Shown here in pieces: positions 22,385 through 35,118 of a DNA stretch of 64,000 bases. The translations under genes and the position numbers were made by a program. Numbering within the stretch: position 1 is the first letter of the stretch; each line of letters opens with the position of its first letter. The DNA is from Hermodice carunculata (lineage: Eukaryota > Annelida > Polychaeta > Eunicida > Amphinomidae): assembly GCA_964020975.1 (NCBI GenBank), contig OZ026615.1:27005139-27069138 (forward strand), given 5' to 3'. Under the pieces are notes generated by a model. That model worked only from the letters and a program-made list of their open reading frames with translations. It had not been told where the DNA came from and did not search any database.

Positions 22385-24885
22385 ATATCACTCAGTGCCG
22401 CGAAGAGCCTCATCATTTGCTGCCATAAGCCTCCTTACATAAGCAAGATTGCGTTCACAACCTCTCTTGTAGCAAGCACTTGACATGCTGTCATTATCGG
22501 TGATTTAAACATAGATATTTCAAATACAGAGAATAGAGAACATCAACCACTTTTCCAGTCTATGCATCTACATGTACATGTACATGTATATAGCCTGCAC
22601 TATCTTTAGACTGACCCAACATGTTTCAAATCAAATAAGAGTTCCCTTTTACACGTGATAACCAACATGTTTCAAATCAAATAAGGGTTCTCTTTTGGAT
22701 GTGATAATCACCAAGAAAAATAGATCTATATCATCATTACCTTATTACTTACTATCACAGCTAGAAGTGAAAATAAGGGTTCATTTTGAGATGTGACAAT
22801 CACTAAAATGAAATATGGTTTTTATGTCATCAGGTTGCATAGATATTGGATTGAGTGATCACTGCAGATTAGTATATGCAGTTATGAGAGCTGTTAATCT
22901 CAGATGTCAAGCAAAAACAGTTTTATACCATTCAGATACATGTAGGTCATTTGATGAGAGTGTTTTCTCTGCACAATCCACTGTTCCTTTCCATGTTGGA
23001 GGTATATTTGATGGCATTGATGACACAGATTGCTTCTCCTATATACTGTATACAGATACTCGCAATGAGCATGCTTCACTTCTGATCTGGGACAACTCTG
23101 AGTACATTGTACAGTAATTGTACTGGAATAAACTGGACACAGTTGATTATGCTATTAATATTCGTGCATACCAGCCTCCATTGAACCATTCTTTTCAGGA
23201 TGATGGGGACTTGGTGCAGTGGATACGTGCTTTTCCCATTTTCTGCTAGGTGATTGATGTTGAAGGTTGTTGGTTCGAGACCCGGCCATTCCCTGGTCAC
23301 AAAACATTTATGAGTAACTAAGTTAGACCAAAACAAGCACAATTTGTCAATTGCTCACTTCACCAAAAAGCTATAATGAAAAAAGCCTGTGCTATGGACT
23401 AAATACACAGATTGTACAATGTAACTTCGAGAGATACTGCATGCAGTGTAACCTGGTCACCATGATCAGGACAAAATCATTAGATTGTTATTTTTTAAGG
23501 GCAGTGTAATAATACTGATGCCAGCAACCCCAAGAAATATTGGGACTGTGTATCAGTGACAAAAGGTTGTGGTATCTCGATGTACATTTGTGTGAGAGAA
23601 ACTTTCTTGTCACAGCTAGGTCAGACAGATATACATGTAGCTAATTATAATATATTGAATGCTTATCATGCTTATTGCATACGTGTTGCCAAAGACATAG
23701 GTCCTTTGCCTGATAATAGCTCATCAATAACTGATGATTTAAATAGAATGCATCATTCCACAGCCATGGTATGACCACAAACCTCTAAAACTGGTCAAAC
23801 CTAATTAGTGGCAAAGCAATTTAGTACATGTATATCTCCCATAGCAAAGTGTTCAAATCAAATGACATCCCAAAATTAAAAGCTGACGGTGTCAGCTCAA
23901 TCTTGACAAAGGACTTACATGTACTAGACAAGAAAAATTATTATCCAGTTATCATCCTCTCCATTCTATCAAAGGTGTTTGAAACCATTGGAAACAATGA
24001 ATTTACGGTATTCTGTAATCACATTCTTTTACCAGATATTTCAGTTTGCAGAGTCAATCACAGTTGTCAGTGTGCACTGTTGGATCTTGTGAAGAAGAAG
24101 AAAAAGGCTGTCGATGAACACAACGTAGCTTCTGCTCTTCTCATGGATTTGTCCAAGGCCTTTGATTGCCTCCCACATAACCTACTTGTACTCAAGCTTC
24201 ATGTAAATAGCATATACAAATACATAACATTACATGTAGTTACCAGCGACCCACAAAACAGATCCCAGCATGTAAAACTTTGAGATATGAAGAGCTCCTG
24301 GGTAGATGTAGCCAAAGGTATCCTTCAGGGCTGTGCACTTGGATCAGCACTGTTTAATATTTTTATAAATGACACTATATCCTAAGAAGTACTCATGTAG
24401 TAAATTTTGCAGAAAATAACACTTTAAATGTTTTTAGAGAAACTTTCCAATTTAATATACATACAAATGTACATGTATATGTACATGTACATGTATATCT
24501 CTTTAAAGAGGGTGGATCTGCAGCTTTAGAACAGTTCCCCAATAACCCCATGAAAACCAACCCAAACAAATTTCAATTGCCCCTCACTGACTGTACATGT
24601 AACTCTATCAGAGTTCAGCCTAAAACATCCATAATACTTTTGAGACTACACTCGTGCAGCGAACTTTCTTACCATAAGCATGTGATTAAAATTTGCAGAA
24701 ATGCAACCCAACAATTGAAAGTTCTAAAATGCATCTCCAAAACACTATATACACCAAGAAGCTACTTTTCAGACATTTTATCATTAGTCACTTTCAGTAT
24801 ACATGTAATTTATTCTTTAGTTTGGTTTAACCGTGGAGAGGGTACTTGCAAAATTGTAAACATGAGACAGAGAATCCAGTGAGTG
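22385..24885 (+). mobile_element. Older CR1/L2-type LINE, endonuclease plus RT
   Basis: Plus-strand pieces appear in LINE order. An apurinic endonuclease is shown by CCHKPPY (about 22420), VIIGDLNIDIS (about 22490) and CIDIGLSDHCRLVYAV (about 22840). RT then gives ILSILSKVFETI (about 23960), ALLMDLSKAFDCLPHNLLVL (about 24135), GILQGCALGSALFNIFIND (about 24315) and an eroded form of YADD (FAEN, about 24405), then SCSELSYHKHVIKICRNATQ in the thumb. The reading frame changes several times, a local triplication of AATAAGGGTTC lies at 22625-22800, and a SINE-like insert splits it at 23205. It is more decayed than the 12.8-14.3 kb LINE and no clear 3' tail is seen. Confidence 0.85.
23205..23300 (+). 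mobile_element. tRNA-like SINE fragment
   Basis: TGGTGCAGTGG at about 23212 matches the pol III A box, and GGTTCGAGACC at about 23272 matches the B box, about 60 bases apart in the right order and strand, followed by CCGGCC. The spacing would fit a tRNA with a long variable arm or a SINE head. It lies between the endonuclease and RT parts of the LINE. Confidence 0.55.
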
Positions 24886-26960
24886 TGGTAGTCTTACATT
24901 GATTTATGAAAAAGGAATGCATACCTTTATTGGTATTCGGGATATGCTGTGATTGTCTTTTTTAAGTTTCAAAAATGCGAATGTAATATTTTAGATGACC
25001 AATTTAATCTTGATTTACAAACACTTAATGCTTATGATAAGTTTATGATACATTTAATCAATGTATAATGTCAACATATGTATAGTTTATGGACCAATTA
25101 ACCAAAGTAGGCCCATGACCTTGGGTTCTTGGTTGTGATAAACTATGCAATCCCAACTGTATCCCTTAAATAAGACCATCATCATGTGCAATATGCATGT
25201 TGTATGTGAATTATATACTCAATTTTTCTCAATATACACTTAAACTACTCCGTGACCCTGACTGTCAGACTATGGCCATGGTGAATAGGTCATCCACATA
25301 CTAGCCCAGAGTTGCACTCGTGAAGGATAATTATGGTGCCCAATACCTCAATCTTGGCTAAAGTACATGTAGTTATCACCCCAACATGAAATTCATAAAA
25401 ATGGCATGAAGTCTGAAATCTTGGCAATTACAATGTGGGTCATGATCCCTGACATGATACATGTACATGTACCTGAAGCACATGTACATTGTACAGTGTG
25501 CATGTAGCTTCAAAAAGAGACAATCACCATGGGCAATATTAAAGTCTCGACTGATAGTTTTCAAGTTTAATGTCATATATGCAAATTAAATCCACAGCTG
25601 TTACTTTGTGACCTTGAGAAAAAGGCCAAGGTCATCCAATAATGAAATTTAAACCCCACACATCAGCACTTATGGGTTTCACTTTCATAAAGTTTTTTTG
25701 TTTACATACCATAAGCGTCAAGGCACATGCATTGTCAATGACATTGAAATAAGCAAATCAAATGTATATGACACCAGCAAGTGCTGTTCTCTGGGGTCCA
25801 GGGAGGATCTATTGCAATTCTAGCCATCTGTATGTAGGACCATAATCAATACAACATGAAAGTCTCAGCTCAAATGGATCTGGAGTTATTATCCGGAAAC
25901 AAAGAAATATCCATTAAGTTGCCTTGTGATGTTGGGAATTACATAGGTGCAGATCATGATAATGATATATTATCCTTCAAAGAACACCAGCCATTAATTA
26001 TCATATGCAATATCAAAATCTTTAGTTATGATGCAGATACTAAATACAGTACACAAAAATTGACCTTTGATATAATAATTGTTCTGAGAATCAAGTGGAG
26101 CTTATCATATAAACAAAGACATAGCGACATTTAGATGTGTTTTTGTGTAATTTCAATGTGACTGACCCTGTGGTTTCAGGCAAGATCTTTCAAAATTTTC
26201 CAAAAACAGATTCCAGAATATTCTCAATTGCCTGGAAATTACTGCAGCATATTCCAGAGATCAAAGTTAATAGCAACTCATCCCTTAAGGTACTGTACAT
26301 GCCCACATGGTTGGTACACTGGGGGTGGCAGACACCTAAATGTATGAGAATTAGTTAACACAAGATGTACGATGTATGAGGGACAGACAGACAGGGGATG
26401 AAAAGCAATGAAATAATTTCTGCTGAAGGACAAATAAGGTGAACATAAAACTTGATCGCAGTGGTCTAAAGTTGACAGGCATATAACACTGCTGAATTAC
26501 TTCATGGCTTGCCTTTTGACCATCTTGGAAAAAAGAAAAATACACATGCCAATGAGAGCCAGAGTGGATTTCAGCCTCACCAGGAACAAAAACAATGCAT
26601 GACGGCACTAAACTTGGACAGTCAATAATGTAAGCCATGCTGGCAGCCAGTGATCAATTGTGACCAGCCCACAGTGTGTCAGAGTCAATTACACAATGTA
26701 AAGCAGAATTCTTATCCTATAATTCTATCATTATATTTCAGCACCCTATCTTGAATCTCAGTGTATGAACCAGGATACCACTTGATCCAATTGAATGGCT
26801 ATTGCAGCAATTTTTATCAAATTTTATGAATTTCAATTCCCTTTAAAGAAAAAAAACATCATTAACAATCAAGTTCATGGTTGACAAATCATGGAAAGTA
26901 GGGGTGAAACGATACATCGATGTGAATAGGCTAACGATCCGCGATGCACTACAGTGAAAA
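24886..26960. other. Non-coding
   Basis: One pearl-like phrase (GTGACCTTGAG...AAGGTCATCC) at about 25605-25635. Otherwise ACATGT clusters and AT-rich DNA; small open frames show no recognisable domain. Confidence 0.4.
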
Positions 26961-27408
26961 ACAAGAGGCCCAAAGGCCTAATGCTCTGCTGGCATCGTGG
27001 CTATATTGCACCTGTTCATTTCAAAATTGTGAGTCCTCAAGTGGCTACTGAACATATACATGTAAAGCATCATGTAAAAATTAGCCACCAGATGGCACTT
27101 CGTTCCACATGTTATCATAGCTTATTTGTGCAGCCCCTGTGATTAGGGCTGTCCAACTGGAGATTGTAGCAAAATTTTGCTACAAAGCTCTTTAAAATTG
27201 CTGCAGATTTCCTCAAAGATAAGTGTTTCTTGTGTAAAGAAGTGGAAAAAAAGCTACAAGTAAAGAAAATTTTACTACAAAGATTTTCAGCTGGACAGCA
27301 CTGGTGATGAATATTGTTGCATGTGCCAAGACAACAATGAGGGAGTCCATAACTTTATGTCCTCAGTGACCTTGGGACAGAAGATCAAGGACATCCAGAT
27401 TATGTAAT
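26961..27408. mobile_element. Pearl-like/HINE-like 5' end, copy E1
   Basis: Starts ACAAG followed by the hairpin AGGCC-CAAA-GGCCT (26966-26979). It contains a hAT-like MITE (27146-27302) and stops where copy E2 begins. Its own 3' end is not seen. Confidence 0.6.
27146..27302. mobile_element. hAT-like MITE
   Basis: Left end GGGCTGTCCAACTGGAGATT and right end, read in reverse, AGTGCTGTCCAGCTGAAAAT. The flanks TGTGATTA and GGTGATGA agree at 6 of 8 positions, consistent with the 8-bp duplication of hAT elements. The interior contains smaller inverted words (GTAGCAAAATTTTGCTAC). It is inserted in copy E1. Confidence 0.65.
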
Positions 27409-28895
27409 GCAAGAGGCCCATAGGCCTGCCTGGTGCTGTGCTAACATTGCCATTGAAGTCCAAGATACACCCTGCCATTACAAAATCACCTTGTTCAACT
27501 TAACAGGCATGGTGACCTCACAAAAATGCATCAAAGTCACTGATGTTATATATGATTCTAGCTTTGGACATTGTCTATATATCCCATAAATTTTGCAAGT
27601 CTAATCCAATTACTTTTCAAGATATGGAATTTTATATCTAAAAACACATTTTGGCTTATAATTTCCATCAATTTATAGGTGACGCCACCAGTGTCATTAC
27701 CCACTTAGATTTTGACCTCCCCCACAATCCCACGAAAATTGGTGAAGATCTGCCAAAAATTAAAGGTGCTAGAGTGTTCACAAGATTTTCATGTTTTGAC
27801 CCCTATATTGCATAATATTGTAGGTTGCGCCACCAAAATTGAAAAGAACCTAAATTTTTATACCCCATATAAGTCCTGAAAGTTACACTGGGCTAACTTG
27901 AAAAGTGTGGACAGTACTGTGATCACAAGATTTTCATATTTTGCCCTGTATATTACATAATACTATAGGTGGCACCACCAACATTGATGCCGACAAAGAT
28001 TTTTATACACTTTGTAACTCCTAAACATTACATGGGCCTATCTCAAGAATTGTGGGGTGCAGAGCATTCATGAGATGAGCCCAATATTTAAACTGTTAAT
28101 TTGACCTTGACCTTCAACTCAGATTGAAAACTTGTTGTGTTCAGCCAGCTTTGCATATTTAGTTTGCTTGTTCAAATCGTGTCATAGCTTTTCGAGTTAT
28201 TGAGGAAAAACAAAAAACTTGCACAAGTGTCAAACTCCACAAGTACTGGGTCACAGTGACCTAAAAAGTAGGTCACCAAGTACAGTTTTATGTATTATGT
28301 TATTAAATGCAATTTTGATCTGGAGGCTCAATTCTCTTTGCCATTGATGCTACAACCAGCCATTACAAAATCACCTTTTGAACTTTACGGGCATGGTGAC
28401 CTCACAAAAATAGGTCAAGGTCACTAATATTACATAACATTCTACCTTGGCCATGGGCTATATATCATATAAATTTGGCAAGTCTAATCCAATTTCTCTT
28501 CTAGATATGGAATATTACATCTTAAAACACATTTTGGCTCATAATTTCTGTCAAATTACAGGTGGTGCCACTAGTACCATTAGCGACTTAGACTTTGACC
28601 TCCCCACAATCCCACCAAATTTGGTGAAGATCCGCCAAAAATTAAAGATGCTAGAGTCTTCACAAGATTTTCACATTTTGACTCCTATATTACATAATGT
28701 AGGTGGCACCACCAATATCGAAACGAACCTAAATTTTTATACACCCTGTGAGTCCTGAAAGTTATATTGGGCTAACTTGAAAACTGTGGATGGTATCACA
28801 CTAATGAGCAAAAGTTTACAGACGGACGGACGGACAGACATGAGCGGTCAGATAGGCTCTGTGATCTTTGGTTAGCATAGCTAAAAAATACAATA
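27409..28895. mobile_element. Pearl-like/HINE-like repeat, copy E2
   Basis: Starts GCAAG followed by AGGCC-CATA-GGCCT. The interior has at least two related units (about 27460-27900 and 28350-28770) sharing CATTACAAAATCACCTT, GGCATGGTGACCTCACAAAA and CAATCCCACNAAATTTGGTG-like phrases. It closes with GACGGACGGACGGACAGAC and GGTTAGCATAGCTAAAAAA, which resembles the 3' ends of copies B and G although the hairpin is eroded. Confidence 0.65.
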
Positions 28896-29473
28896 GGATA
28901 CAACACAAATTTTTTATCCCTAGTTTAAGGCTTCGAGTGCCAGTCGCCTCAACTGTCATCCTTGATACATCTCTAGCATTTCACATATTGATTTTGCAGT
29001 AATTGTTTGACTGTTACCACAGGAGATTGATTTCTAAAGCATCAAATCTTATTATTTTGCTTATTTTTCAAAATTTTTACAATTAGCGGTTACTATTATT
29101 GAAGGCAAAACGAGTATGTTTGAATTAAAAATGCCAATGTTTTCCAGCGTTCTGCTGTGCAATGGAGTCCGGGCACACAACGTTACCTTCATTGGTACCA
29201 AATGTACAGTGAATATCCTTCCATACCGTACGAGTTGCAATCTTAACAGAAAGCTTGAGAAGAACTATGAGTCCTAATGCTATAAAAACATCAGAGTTTT
29301 TACACTTTAACAACATCAAAACAGCCACATTTCCTGCTTTTATTGTGCCCAGCATCCATGCTTTCACCAACAGCATGTTGTTGAGACCTGGGCAGAAGTG
29401 CAGGGAAGAAGTGACGGTCTGAGCAATCTCCATGCTCCTGTTGGTCCAAGTGACTAATCTTCAGACCTAATTA
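28896..29473. other. Non-coding
   Basis: No repeat family recognised. A 102-codon open frame on the minus strand (29125-29433) has no recognisable domain. Confidence 0.4.
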
Positions 29474-29651
29474 CAGTGGTCCCCCTCTTATAAGGCCACC
29501 CCAAATGCAGCCAAAAAGTGGCCTTATAAGAAGGGTGGCCTCTCTTGAGGGGGAGAATATGATGGAAATACCATACTCTCTGCGCAAGAATGCTGGCCTT
29601 TCAAGAAGGGTAGCCTCTGGTGAGAGGGGCCTTATAAGAGAGGGACCACTG
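29474..29651. mobile_element. TA-flanked MITE of the CAGTGGTCCC family, best copy
   Basis: Bounded by TA on both sides (29472-29473 and 29652-29653). Left end CAGTGGTCCCCCTCTTATAA; right end, in reverse, CAGTGGTCCCTCTCTTATAA. Inside, CTTATAAGGCC and GGCCTTATAAG alternate, so it can fold on itself more than once. Length 178 bp. Confidence 0.85.
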
Positions 29652-31185
29652 TATTCAAATAGGTTATACAGTATGACGATGTGACTAAGTCATCATCAGC
29701 TAATAGAAACAATTGTCTGAATAATATTTCTAACCTTGGAAACAAGCAATTTTTGGCATAAATAAACCGCATTGCTGTCACATTTAGCCCATAAGAAAGC
29801 ATTTTTTACTGATGTTGATGGAGTTCTGAACTTTCCAATGAATCCAAACATTGAAACATGCATTGTCCTATGGCCTATGGAGGGCAGAAACGAGTGCAAT
29901 TTTATGGCTGTTTTTACACTGTTTTGCCAATTTTTAACCATGACAGTGAGAACCCTCAGAACAGTGCCACATTGAATATTCCATGTTTACATTTACCCAT
30001 TTGACAATGCAAGACCAGTGTTGCCAACCTGCAAAACTTAAATCCAGGAGACGGCAATTAAAATTCCAGGCAGTTAATAAATTGATAATATGAAATATAC
30101 AAGGAAAATTAAATATTGATAAAATTCAGGGAGGTGGCTAAAAACAAGTAACATTATGTCATCTTAAACTACATGTACATCTGTGTGTATGTTGATTGAA
30201 GACATCATAAGGATATCTAACTTGGACAGCCAGTAAATATTATTCTGGAAATACAAAATGGCACATATTTAGATCCATGCAGTTACACTGAATTCAATTT
30301 TCATCACAAAAATGTACAATTAAAATTGTTCAGAGTAAACTGTATTCCAACCAAGAACCATGACATATTGTACTGACACCTATTTTTCTTATTTTATTTG
30401 ATTATTCTTCTCCTGTCGGCTCAGCCATTATTGTGTCTCAAGATATTATTCATTTTGTTTATTAGACTTCAGTCAGCATTCATAATTATAACCTACATGT
30501 ACAAGATATTCACGTAAAAAAACATATACATCCACAGATCAGAGAAATGCAGTAGAACTAGTGCCGATTTGGTGGAACCACACTCAGGTAATGTCATCAC
30601 CACTTATAAAGCACTATGTGCCCAAAGTGTGACAAGGGAAGCTGTTGATCCAGACCATTATATTCTCTGGAACTATAAGCATGCTGGTACTTGAATGAAA
30701 TATCTTTTCACGAGGAAAATTAATCTAGCATCTTTATCATAATTCATAACAGTTTGTCGCAAGTAGTTTGACTTTAGGTGCAGTTGGCATTAAAAGAGTA
30801 AAGTGCTCCACTCCTGGCAGTTAGGGCAGCTGATGACCTTGGGCTTTTTCTGATAGGGCTCATCTACAATATTCCGTGAAATAATTTTTGTTGATGATTT
30901 GATTCATCAAACATATGAAGGAGAAATTTGCTCAGAAGCTACTTCTGATAATTTAAGGGATTCTTGTTCTCAATGTACATTAAAACCTGTTATTTGAGAC
31001 CAATTTGACAGAAAACTACCTGCTTATTGTTTACAATCCTGTATCTGTGTAGCCAAATGATAATTGTTTTCAGTGGTCAATTGCTGTACATGTATGTGAT
31101 TGACAGTCCACTCTTTGCTGACAGAAAGGCTGGTTTTAACTATGACGGATTACATTGTATTCTAGAAGCCTTCAATGGCAATTAA
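29652..31185. other. Non-coding with old MITE pieces
   Basis: CCAGTGTTGCCAACCTGC at 30015 looks like one TIR of a hAT-type element with no clear partner. About 30600-30810 resembles a decayed TTAA-type MITE (GGGAAGCTGTTGATCCAGAC). No gene recognised. Confidence 0.4.
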
Positions 31186-31462
31186 CCCTTGGCCTTGTGC
31201 AACTTGTCCTGATTTTAAGTTTTACTCAACCCATTCTTGGTAAGAGTATGACTTCATGAGTCAACAGCTTTCCTTGGCACAGGTTGCAAGGGCACATTAT
31301 GCTCAACCCGTGCCAAGGGAAGCTACTGACCTAGAGTGTGCCATCGTGAATGCTCCTCCATGCAAATTTCAGCACAAATGCTTGTGAGAAACTGAAGTAA
31401 AAATGTGAAGGCAGATGACAATGTACACTTTGGCGCCCTTGGGGAATTTGACTGGGAAAGGG
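31186..31462. mobile_element. TTAA-type MITE
   Basis: Flanked by TTAA (31182-31185) and TTGA (31463-31466). Ends CCCTTGGCC and, in reverse, CCCTTTCCC. The interior GAGTCAACAGCTTTCCTTGG is answered by CCAAGGGAAGCTACTGAC. Length 277 bp, matching the copy at 7924. Confidence 0.65.
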
Positions 31463-31794
31463 TTGAAAAATATGTTTTCTATTGAGTGCAGCTCAGCATA
31501 AAGGAGAGCTGATGACCAAATTGTCCACATTTAAGTTGCACCTTTAATTTCCATACAAAAATATTTGCAAGTCGAAAAGCTGGCCCATACACACTTGATG
31601 GATTTCTCTGACACCACATGTGCATGTACTCTGCCTAGAAATTGTACTCTCATTTGGTAGCTTAATGTGTACTGAGAAAAAAAAATTATTACACTGCAGC
31701 ACTGATAGTTGACATTTGGCAATATGTTTTGGCCAATTTGATTATCCAGGGTTTAATGTGTACTTGTAAAGCATGAATCCAAACGTTTATAATA
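31463..31794. other. Non-coding
   Basis: Nothing recognised. Confidence 0.4.
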
Positions 31795-32087
31795 CCATAT
31801 TCATCCTAATAGTAGCAAATGTTCTAATGGAAGCATGCCCCACTTACAATACAAGTGGTCTAGATTCAAAATCAAAGTTTTTCCTGTAATTTAGCAAAGA
31901 TGATGCTTCCAAATGAAAAATTAAATGTCCCTGCAGTAGAGTAATGTTTATTTAACACCTAAATGAACTGTCCAGCCTTCAAAACTGTCAATCAAGAAAA
32001 GTACTTATTCCATAGTCCCACAAAAACACTGCAAGATCTGGCAAATCTTTGAATTGGCACGGCGTGCTACTATTAGGATGAATATGG
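31795..32087. mobile_element. TA-flanked MITE with 23-bp perfect TIRs
   Basis: CCATATTCATCCTAATAGTA plus GCA at 31795-31817 is the exact reverse complement of 32065-32087, and TA flanks both ends. Perfect TIRs suggest a fairly recent insertion. 293 bp, no coding capacity, probably Tc1/mariner-driven. Confidence 0.85.
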
Positions 32088-32101
32088 TATATGCTCCCGA
32101 A

Positions 32102-32322
32102 GCCAGTTTTCGCAGCACTATGTCTACAGTTTTCGTGGTATGCTAGCAATTTTAGTCAATGCCTGATTGCTCAGTGTGTTAAGATTTTAATCTATTCAAT
32201 TGGGTGGTTTGTGAGCATAATTGATATTTTTCAATGCTGTTTTGATTAAAAATTAATTCTGACGTCATGAGAATTGGGCACATAGTCAGTGCCACGAAAA
32301 CTGTGATGCCCCCAAAACTGGC
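32102..32322. mobile_element. MITE-like inverted repeat
   Basis: The left arm GCCAGTTTT...CAGTTTTCGTGG (32102-32138) matches the right arm in reverse (32291-32322) with a differing stretch of about 10-15 bases inside. It sits only 15 bases from the previous element. Confidence 0.55.
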
Positions 32323-33842
32323 AAAGCCATCATACATGGTAAAGCATGAATATTTCTGACATGACAGAATCAGAGACACTGGGTACATTGTCCACCAGAT
32401 ACAACCACGTACACTGAAATGGTTTATCCCACAGGCTGTGCTGGCTGTGAAAGTGTCCTAGTAAGTCACTGTAGAGTCAGCTTGATCTGTAATCATGTAA
32501 AATATTCAGTGTCCCATTTAGCTACATCATGTGTACTGACACTGTTGCTCATGAGACTTCACATGTTGGTCAGTAACCTACACTATACCATTTAATCTGT
32601 ACAGAAGCATTATAACTTATTTACTACATCTGCTAATCCACCATCACCTGTGGTCATCTGAACTACATCCTATTTCCTGTAATTCACAGCAAAACCTTGG
32701 GGCTATTTCCATAGAGAACTGGCAAGAGGCTCACAAAGCCTCTACTGATGAGGCAAAAGATGATGGATGGAAACAAAGGTCTAGGTGAGAACTTGCTGTC
32801 ACCATTTTGGCAAAGACAGCATCAATCTTTACTTAAGCAGCTTTTAACTCATATGGCATTGATACAGCCTGGACTAGCAATTTTTTGAGTGTTTGTTTTG
32901 GTGTGCCATGTCTTGTGATCAATATATATTGTATCAAGAGAAATTTGACCTGGGCTTAGATACTGAGGCATCCCTGATTTGAAGGCTCCCTTGATAAAAT
33001 ATTTTGACTCTTTGTTCTTGCTATGTTGTGAAAATTAATACAAATGGTGTAAGTCAGAAACAATAAGAGTCAATTGCATGGAACTGGGAATAAACTTTAT
33101 AAACAGTACCTTTTTATTTTACAGGTTCCATATAAATTCCTATTTGTCTAAAACATAATTTACTATGGTTTTAGAGTTCATAAATGGTCATGCATGACAA
33201 TTACTGACTGTGAATATATTTATATAAATGTGAAACATGGCCATTGTCATCTTTTCATAACTGAAATGTATTTTTGCTGAGAAGAAAGTAATAGAAAAAC
33301 AAGACTGCTGTGCAAATTCTGGGTCAACAGCTTTCCTTGTGGTTGGCTGACCTTTGTGACTTTTGTGCCTATATACTTGTTCTAGCATCAGTAAATTTTG
33401 TATCAATGCAAAAATGACCTATAAAAACTATAATAGTTGCCCATGAATTAGCATGCTGTAAGCTTTTCAAAAACTGATATTCAAATACAATGTGTATAAG
33501 CTGCAGTTTGTGATACAAAATTTGATTGTAAAGGTAAAATGACTCTACCTTGAGCAAGTAGAGTTTAACATCACTGCAATTAGAGACAGAAAATTCTGAT
33601 CCATCACCAGGTGCATTTGTCAGGAAATGTTGGAGAACCTGTATGCATATAACTGGGAATTATAAGTTCTTATGTGCAGTGCTTTTCCATTTGTAAGAAT
33701 ACACGTTCAAGCAAATAAGTATTGGAGACTTGATAAATAATGGAAAGCCCAGTTACCTGCTTACATGCACTGCTGGTATGTCTAAACTGTGTTGGGCTTG
33801 TAAAAACAACAGACAGGTTTACATGTAAATCACTAGTAACAG
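32323..33842. other. Non-coding
   Basis: A single GGGTCAACAGCTTTCCTTG word at 33322 marks a decayed TTAA-type MITE. No gene recognised. Confidence 0.4.
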
Positions 33843-33985
33843 AGTTCTGTGGCATTTGGCACGTTTTGCAGGGATTTGCAGCATTTGGAAGCAATCTGCT
33901 GTAACCTGTAGCAGGAATGCAATTTGCTGCGGTGATCTGCGGTATATTGCAGCAGGCCTGCAGTTCACTGCAAATTGCCGTAAGC
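33843..33985. repeat. Degenerate word repeat (TTTGCAGCA) in both senses
   Basis: Words such as ATTTGCAGCATTTGG, GCAATCTGCTG, TGCAATTTGCTGC, ATTGCAGCAGG and CTGCAAATTGCC fill about 140 bases in both orientations. Confidence 0.55.
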
Positions 33986-35015
33986 TCCTACAAATCAACT
34001 TTGGCTGCTGCCCAGCTTGATAGGGAAGTGCGGCAATGAAAGGCTATGGAATTTTGCTAGTTAACAGCTGGAGCCTGAGTTAAAACACTCATTGGGAGCC
34101 TCCATGGACCACAACATAACATAATCCAGGACGCTTGCTTGGAAACTCCCACAATGAGCCACAGTTATTTGACTTGAGATTTCATTTCATTGTAATACTG
34201 ACCTTAACATTTGATACCAGCTTTTCTAAATGATATTTGTGCCCCTGGAGCTGGAAAAATTATGCCTTTATTGATCAATTTGGCAGAAAAGCTAAGAAAG
34301 ACACGTCAATATGACCATTCAAAAGTATACCATGCAGCAATAAGGTACAAATGAATGTTCATGCCTTCACAGACATTACGAACAATGCATTTTACGGAAG
34401 CTGCAATAGCACATTTACCTTTAATGGTATCAAATGTGGAACTGTACAGTAGCTAGTCAGGGATAGGAATCAATGGTTTAATCACCACATATTACAGTGT
34501 ATTTGCTGTACGTGCATATAAAGTGTCCACCTCACTGAAAGTAAATATGTGCTCTTGCATATGGCATTTCTGGACACTGAAATAGCCGAGCTTGTGTCCT
34601 TGAGATAAACTAGCAAAATTGGTGCATGTACATGTGATATGACATCAAAATGTAACAAATTGACGTTTACTTGACAAAGCTGCATCTCAACTTCTTTACC
34701 AAACACCATGATCCCGCTACATGTACATTGTATTTCTAGATTTCCGTGACTTATATGTGAACACATTCCTTCTTTGAACTGGATTACCATAATTTTTAGA
34801 GATCTTAGTTTTGAAGTAGATATACACAAAATGTGTTATAATTAAAACAAAGAAACAAATCATATATAAACCAGAAAAAGAGAGCTCACCAAGGAGAATG
34901 CATGTTCAAAGGTCTTACATGCACACCCTGCATGTACATATATACATGTGTATACACACACATGTATATATATATATATATATATATATATTACTGAAAA
35001 AAATCAAATTGAACA
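33986..35015. other. Non-coding with a small (TA)n
   Basis: A TA microsatellite lies at about 34966-34991. No gene recognised. Confidence 0.4.
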
Positions 35016-35118
35016 CAGTGGGCTCTTCTAATATGACCACCCAAAATGCAACCAAAAAGTGGCCTTTTTGGAGGGGACGGTCTCTGTTGAGGGGGGATTT
35101 ATTAGAGAGGGACCACTA
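35016..35118. mobile_element. Short CAGTGGT-family MITE copy
   Basis: CAGTGGGCTCTTCTAATATG at the left and GAGAGGGACCACTA at the right. The phrase GCAACCAAAAAGTGGCC is shared with the 29474 copy, from which it differs mainly by a shortened middle (103 bp). Confidence 0.7.

Noticed and set aside
29125-29433. 102-codon minus-strand frame as a host gene
   Set aside because: No domain, no splice context and no codon pattern stands out; plausible by chance.
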